Shown here piece after piece: positions 51,484-55,321 of a stretch of 55,321 bases of DNA. The DNA comes from an uncultured Spartobacteria bacterium (lineage in GTDB: Bacteria; Verrucomicrobiota; Verrucomicrobiia; Chthoniobacterales; Chthoniobacteraceae): positions 1 to 55,321 of the forward strand of contig CAIRYQ010000121.1 of assembly GCA_903882875.1 (NCBI GenBank). Direction: 5' to 3'. Every line of letters starts with the position of its first letter. Within the stretch, counting starts at the first letter, position 1. The notes beneath the pieces were generated by a model. It did not search any database. It was given only the letters and a program-made list of their open reading frames with translations, and had not been told where the DNA came from. The translations under genes were made by a program, and so were the position numbers.

Positions 51484-52263
51484 ATGAAACAAACCATTCC
51501 GATCACGCGCGGCATCCTCGTGAGCGCGGCAATCACCCTGCTGCTGAATGCCACCGCCTCCGCCGCGACACTCGGGAGCGGCTCGGCGACCATCAACTAC
51601 ATCAAGTCCGCGTGGGACAATCTCGCCTCGGGCTACGGCCTGGGGCCGAACCTCCTCACGCTCGACAGCTATTTTGATCGGGCTGCGGCAGACTCGCGAA
51701 CGTCCGCCCAAATCCAGAGCGGCCCCGCCATCCCGGGGTCCTCCTACACCGGCGAAACCTACTCCATGAACGGCGCATCGGTGATAAACCTCACGGGCCG
51801 CACCAATCAGCCTACGACGTTCAGCTACACGCCGGGCAATCCGCAGGGCGGCACGGGCGTCATCGGCCTCGACGGCATCGCGCGGTTCACCGTCGCGCAA
51901 CCGGTCGGCGGAGTCCTGCTCTACGGGGACTACACGCTGCAATACGACCCGACGCGCATCGGCGGCTTAAAACTGGGTACCGGCTGGTATCTCAAGGACA
52001 ACATCCCTCCTGCGGCGGCGGCGTTCGACATTCTGAATGTGAGCGTCATCGAGACCCCGACCACGCTCACCATCTCGGGCGATCTCGGAGTGACCTACGA
52101 GGTCGCAAACCTCCTCTACAGCACGCCGACTGATCAGGGCGCGAATGTGGGGAGCTTCACATTCACCGCGCAGGTCGTCCCGGAGCCGTCCGTGTGCGTG
52201 CTGATGCTCAGCGTGGTAACGAGCTTCGCCGGCTTCTCCCGCCGCAGGAGCCCGATGAGATAG
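51484..52263 (+). CDS. PEP-CTERM sorted secreted protein, copy 2
   Basis: A 259-aa paralogue of the preceding protein with the same layout: signal (LVSAAITLLLNATASAATL), SGSATINYIKSAWDNLASGY, GWYLKDNIPPAAAAFDIL, ISGDLGVTYEVANLLYSTPT and a C-terminal PEP-CTERM tail (VPEPSVCVLMLSVVTSFAGF, then SRRRSPMR). The body domain is conserved while signal and tail have diverged. It is separated from copy 1 by 89 nt containing a stable hairpin, and the pseudopilin gene follows after 3 nt. The tandem pair may make surface-attached proteins sharing one fold of unknown function. Confidence 0.85.
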   Translation: MKQTIPITRGILVSAAITLLLNATASAATLGSGSATINYIKSAWDNLASGYGLGPNLLTLDSYFDRAAADSRTSAQIQSGPAIPGSSYTGETYSMNGASVINLTGRTNQPTTFSYTPGNPQGGTGVIGLDGIARFTVAQPVGGVLLYGDYTLQYDPTRIGGLKLGTGWYLKDNIPPAAAAFDILNVSVIETPTTLTISGDLGVTYEVANLLYSTPTDQGANVGSFTFTAQVVPEPSVCVLMLSVVTSFAGFSRRRSPMR

Positions 52264-52266
52264 ATC

Positions 52267-53031
52267 ATGCCTTCACCGGGTGCCATTCGTCGGGACACGC
52301 CACGCGGCTTTACCCTGCTGGAGTTGCTCGTGGTTATCGCGATCATCACCGTCCTCGCGGTGCTGGTGCTCGCGGGACTCGCACGGAGCAAGCGGATGGC
52401 GCTGCGGGTGACGTGCATGAACAATCTCAGGCAATTCGTGGGGGCCGACCTCGGATACTTTGCGGACAACGGCCAGTTCCCAGCGATGGACAGCACGGTG
52501 CCCAGCAGCATCAAGGTGGCGCACCTTGCGATGATGGCTGGCTACCTGAAGACGAGCATTCCCACGGGGCCGGCTGCTTTGTGGCCAAAACGAATGAAGC
52601 AACCCGAATGGATCAATTGCCCGTGTGCGAGAACTTCCGGCTATGCCGAAGGGCTCACCGCCGGTGGCGGCGTTTATATCGGTTACCTGTACGTGGGCGG
52701 GATTGAGGATTCGCCGATCGTCCTCACCGGCATGGCAACGCTCCCGAATCCCGAGCACTCCGCGCAAAGCAGGAACTTCCGCCGCGGCGTGCTGTGGGCG
52801 GACATCCTGGGCGAATTCCGCACCGGCGACCCGCGTCGCTACGAGTGCTTCCACACCGACGCCGGAAAAAAATACACGGACTTCCGTTTTCCCAAGACGG
52901 AGATCGAAGGAATCCACCGCGCGTGGTCCGACGGCTCGGTCGAGTGGGTGCCCATCGAACGACTCGATCTCTCCGGCCCCGGCAGCCCCGACCTCCAGAT
53001 CAATCACCTCCTCGGCAACTACTACTACTGA
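52267..53031 (+). CDS. Type II secretion-like pseudopilin (prepilin N-methylation)
   Basis: A 254-aa protein with a prepilin peptidase site and hydrophobic helix, RGFTLLELLVVIAIITVLAV, in which G|FTLLE is the cleavage and methylation site. The mature part (VTCMNNLRQFVGADLGYFAD, GVLWADILGEFRTGD, AWSDGSVEWVPIERLD) resembles the large class of PVC pseudopilins with a C-terminal H...DG-type region (here FHTDAGKKYTDF). PVC genomes hold many such genes next to PEP-CTERM genes; they may form envelope filaments rather than true type II secretion parts. It starts 3 nt after the PEP-CTERM stop, so it belongs to that operon. Confidence 0.88.
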   Translation: MPSPGAIRRDTPRGFTLLELLVVIAIITVLAVLVLAGLARSKRMALRVTCMNNLRQFVGADLGYFADNGQFPAMDSTVPSSIKVAHLAMMAGYLKTSIPTGPAALWPKRMKQPEWINCPCARTSGYAEGLTAGGGVYIGYLYVGGIEDSPIVLTGMATLPNPEHSAQSRNFRRGVLWADILGEFRTGDPRRYECFHTDAGKKYTDFRFPKTEIEGIHRAWSDGSVEWVPIERLDLSGPGSPDLQINHLLGNYYY

Positions 53032-53037
53032 CCCGCC

Positions 53038-53916
53038 ATGAAACCAATCGATCCACTCACACGCCGCCGCTTCCTCCGCGCCGTCACCGCCGCGAGCGGC
53101 GCGATGCTCGCATCACAACACGCACATTCCGCCGCACCCGCAGATGCCGGGAAAAAGGACGACGCCTTCAGCATGGCGGACATCATGCGCCCAGGCAGCG
53201 AGACCATCTTCATCCTGCTCTATCCCGGCTTCACCGCGATGGACGCCATCGGCCCGGAATACGCGCTCTCGTGCATGACCGGCGCGACCGTGCGCTTCAT
53301 CGCGAAGACCGCGAAGCCCGTGCGAACCGAATCGGGATTCGAGGTCACGCCGCATCTCACCTTCGATCAGCTCCCGGAAAAGCCCACGCTCTTCATCGTC
53401 CCCGGAGGAACGAAAGGAACGATCGAGGCCATCGGGGATGCAGTGACGCGCGACTTCGTCCGCAAAGCGGGAAGCGCATCCGAATTTGCGGGCAGCGTCT
53501 GCACCGGCTCGCTGCTGCTTGGTGCGGCGGGATTGCTCGACGGCTACGAGGCCACAAGCCACTGGCAGACACTCGAACTGCTCCCCATCTTCGGCGCGAA
53601 GCCGAGCAAGAAGCGCGTCGTCTTCGACCGCAACCGCGTGACCGGCGCAGGCGTCACCGCCGGGCTGGATTTCTCGCTCGAACTCGTCCGCCACTTCCGC
53701 GGCGACTCCTACGCAAAGGGCGTGCAGCTCCTCGGCCAGTACGACCCGCAGCCGCCTTTCCCTGGCGGAGGCAATCCCGACAGCGCCGACCCACAGCTCG
53801 TCGCGATGCTCAACGAAATGCACAAGCCATTCATCGCCAGCTACGCGGAGAGCATTCGCAAGACCCACATCTCCACCGGAACACGACAAAACAAGAACAA
53901 CACAATCCACCAATGA
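53038..53916 (+). CDS. Tat-exported DJ-1/PfpI family protein
   Basis: A 292-aa protein. A twin-arginine leader (TRRRFLRAVTAASGAMLASQ) precedes a DJ-1/PfpI domain of the type found in isonitrile hydratase-like proteins and AraC-type regulators: ILLYPGFTAMDAIGPEYALS, LFIVPGGTKGTIEAI and nucleophile elbow GSVCTGSLLLGAAGLL with Cys155, then TSHWQTLELLPIFGA and RVTGAGVTAGLDFSLELVRH. No DNA-binding domain follows, so it is an enzyme or stress protein rather than a regulator. Export by Tat is unusual for this family. Its stop overlaps the start of the protease gene (ATGA, 53913-53916). Confidence 0.85.
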   Translation: MKPIDPLTRRRFLRAVTAASGAMLASQHAHSAAPADAGKKDDAFSMADIMRPGSETIFILLYPGFTAMDAIGPEYALSCMTGATVRFIAKTAKPVRTESGFEVTPHLTFDQLPEKPTLFIVPGGTKGTIEAIGDAVTRDFVRKAGSASEFAGSVCTGSLLLGAAGLLDGYEATSHWQTLELLPIFGAKPSKKRVVFDRNRVTGAGVTAGLDFSLELVRHFRGDSYAKGVQLLGQYDPQPPFPGGGNPDSADPQLVAMLNEMHKPFIASYAESIRKTHISTGTRQNKNNTIHQ

Positions 53917-54878
53917 ACCTAACGAAACACATCACGCTCCTCATCGCTCTCTTTCTGGCCGGGGCGTCATCCGTGGCACGGGCTCAGGCTCCGGGCGTGC
54001 CCATCGAGCACAATGAAATTTCACTGAAGGATGAGGCGCTCATCCGCAAGGCTTCCTCGCTGCGCGCGGCGGGCCGCCTGCTGGATGGCAAAAAGGTGGC
54101 AGCCGCCCTCGGTTGCCTGCAACCGGCAAAAATCAAACTCAAACCCGTGGCCACGCAGAAGCTGGAGCCACGCGACATCGCAGCGCTCGCACGGCGCGCC
54201 TTGGTGCGCGTGGGCTGGTTTTACAAGTGTCAGCATTGCGACCACTGGCATGTGAACGTGTCTGCCGGCTACGCGATCAGCGAGGACGGCATCGTCGTCA
54301 CCTGTCATCATTGCGTCGCACCGGACAGCCATAAGATGCGTGAGGGATATCTCGTGGCCACGAATGCAGAGGGGGAGGTTTTTTCCGTCAAGGAAGTGCT
54401 GGCCGCTGATGCGAAGATGGACACTGCTGTCGTGCGCGTGGACGCCGCGGGGCTCACGCCGCTCGCACTCCACGACCAGAGCCATCCCGGCGATGCTGCA
54501 TGGTGCCTGAGTGATCCCATGAGCCATCCCTCCTACTTTAGCGCCGGCCTCGTGAACCGTTTCTACTGGAAGGAACACGACCCTGCCGCCGATGCCACTA
54601 CGTTCGTGGGTGCGCGCCATCTGCGCATGAACGTCAGCACTGACTGGGCCTACGGCAGCAGCGGCGCGGCCGTATTGGATTCCTGCGGCAATGTGATCGC
54701 CCACGTCTCGCAAATCCTGCCATTGACCTCCGAGGACGGAAGTTCCGGCAGCAAGTCGAAGTCAAAGCACGACGGGGAAAAGGAGGAAATCTCCACGCTC
54801 ATCGTCTTGCATGAAGCCATACCCGCGCGCGCGGTAAAGCTGCTGCTCAACCACCAAGCCGCCACATTGAACCGCTAA
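53913..54878 (+). CDS. Secreted trypsin-like serine protease with Cys/His cluster
   Basis: A 321-aa exported protease: leader TKHITLLIALFLAGASSVAR, then a chymotrypsin-fold domain with catalytic His132 or His133 in VTCHHC, Asp170 in AKMDTAVVRVDAAG and Ser250 in YGSSGAAVLDSCG. Just before the catalytic His lies WFYKCQHCDHWHVNVSAGYA, so CxxC-xx-HxH plus the CHHC around the active site could bind a metal or form disulfides. Such secreted proteases are found in PVC genomes; the substrate is unknown. Translation is probably coupled to the DJ-1 gene. The tail is Lys/Ser-rich (GSKSKSKHDGEKEE) before a last strand. Confidence 0.85.
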   Translation: MNLTKHITLLIALFLAGASSVARAQAPGVPIEHNEISLKDEALIRKASSLRAAGRLLDGKKVAAALGCLQPAKIKLKPVATQKLEPRDIAALARRALVRVGWFYKCQHCDHWHVNVSAGYAISEDGIVVTCHHCVAPDSHKMREGYLVATNAEGEVFSVKEVLAADAKMDTAVVRVDAAGLTPLALHDQSHPGDAAWCLSDPMSHPSYFSAGLVNRFYWKEHDPAADATTFVGARHLRMNVSTDWAYGSSGAAVLDSCGNVIAHVSQILPLTSEDGSSGSKSKSKHDGEKEEISTLIVLHEAIPARAVKLLLNHQAATLNR

Positions 54879-54931
54879 ACAGGACACCCATCTCCCCCCG
54901 GAACCCAACAACAACACAACACACAAAACCA

Positions 54932-54994
54932 ATGAGCCGAACCAAACACATCGCACTGCTCATGGCCGCACTCGCCGTTGCAGCGACTCGGTGA
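54932..54994 (+). pseudogene. Truncated signal-peptide leader (20 codons)
   Basis: ATG 54932 follows a C/A-rich leader (CAACACACAAAACCA) and encodes MSRTKHIALLMAALAVAATR, very like the leaders of the upstream genes (TKHITLLIALFLAG, TKHIILTIAGSLLL). A stop comes directly after, at 54992-54994, where the mature domain should begin. It is probably the remnant of another secreted-protein gene of this cluster, lost by deletion or by insertion of the following non-coding DNA; a small leader peptide is an alternative. Confidence 0.5.
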
Positions 54995-55230
54995 GCACGA
55001 CGGCAAAATCACCGGACCCCACACGGCTCCCGGCCTGCCTGCGGCGAAATTATCCAAGCTCAGAAAAGCGGCCTCGCACTCGGTGAAAGCCCCGCTTTGC
55101 CAGGGCCGGGTTCCCAATTCTCAGCCGGACAGTCTGAAGCAAGGCTCTGACGCTCCGAGTGTTCACAAATGGTGCCGATCCGCAGGCCGGGGCACTCCCC
55201 CAAGCGAATTCGAGTTCTTTGCCGCCAGTT
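54995..55230 (+). other. Non-coding DNA after the truncated leader
   Basis: There is no convincing gene here. The sequence is of mixed composition, and open frames on both strands lack protein-like features. It leads into the repeat array at the window end. Confidence 0.4.
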
Positions 55231-55321
55231 AGGAGACTCCGGGTCGCCAATCCGGGATTTGTCCTTCGTGTCAGGAGCCTCCCCCGTGCTCCACCGGGAT
55301 TTGTCCTTCCAGTCGGGAGTC
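55231..55321. repeat. 42-nt repeat array (2 x 21), running off the window end
   Basis: Units 55231-55272 and 55273-55314 both start AGGAG and share CCGGGATTTGTCCTTC; a third starts at 55315 (GGGAGTC). The period of 42 is twice 21, and the plus strand reads heptads (PGFVLRV, PGFVLPV). It is cut by the window edge, so total size is unknown. Confidence 0.75.

Noticed and set aside
54978-55232. 84-codon frame near the window end
   Set aside because: No start signal, no protein-like composition, and it follows a truncated leader; treated as non-coding.

Overview
This is GC-rich, gene-dense DNA from a Gram-negative bacterium of the PVC superphylum, most likely Verrucomicrobiota. The evidence is a characteristic gene set: a ThuA/heme-binding dehydrogenase fusion, a DUF1549/DUF1553 cytochrome protein beside a DUF1501 protein, two PEP-CTERM proteins next to a pseudopilin, Tat-exported Gfo/Idh and DJ-1 family proteins, a YHYH protein, and lipopolysaccharide precursor genes (gmhB, kdsB). 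Many starts lack a Shine-Dalgarno sequence and sit behind C/A-rich leaders. I found no rRNA, tRNA or CRISPR.

Layout. 1-1100: end of an IS630-type transposase abutting a glycosyltransferase that it appears to have truncated. 1.3-9.5 kb: a giant secreted sedolisin with Ig and NHL domains, and a ThuA/cytochrome fusion. 9.6-13.6 kb: an alginate-type O-acetylation unit (AlgI-like MBOAT plus two tandem AlgJ/AlgX-like proteins). 13.7-18.4 kb: YHYH protein, secreted unknown, GT39-like membrane transferase, lipoprotein, YiiX-like hydrolase. 18.4-19.4 kb: a 21-nt repeat array that reads as a frameshifted heptapeptide-repeat gene. 19.4-25.5 kb: HNH protein, two esterases, TerC, then gmhB-kdsB-pyrG. 25.6-28.4 kb: Tat-exported oxidoreductase and a Kir-type potassium channel.

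28.4-36.6 kb is an accessory region: a 246-bp palindromic element, a VapBC-like pair, a second 21-nt array interrupted by a 137-bp palindrome, an XRE-type regulator with a decayed duplicate at 27.2 kb, a heavy-metal-binding secreted protein, an HNH nuclease, a HicAB-like pair flanked by a short dispersed repeat, and a 54-bp identical direct repeat.

36.6-46.7 kb: DUF1501 and DUF1549/1553 genes converging tail to tail, then a Dop-type (Pup/UBact deamidase-depupylase family) gene translationally coupled to a 31-codon ORF and with no Pup, ligase or proteasome gene nearby, then hrpA. 46.7-50.6 kb: a probable metal-handling group (HupE/UreJ-like, Cys-rich small protein, HMA-like protein, SCO1-like protein). 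50.6-55.3 kb: two PEP-CTERM paralogues, a pseudopilin, a Tat-exported DJ-1/PfpI protein coupled to a secreted trypsin-like protease, a truncated leader, and the start of a third array with 42-nt (2 x 21) period.

The best candidates for something undescribed are the lone Dop-type gene with its coupled micro-ORF and the three separate loci of 21-nt-phased, stop-free heptad repeats.
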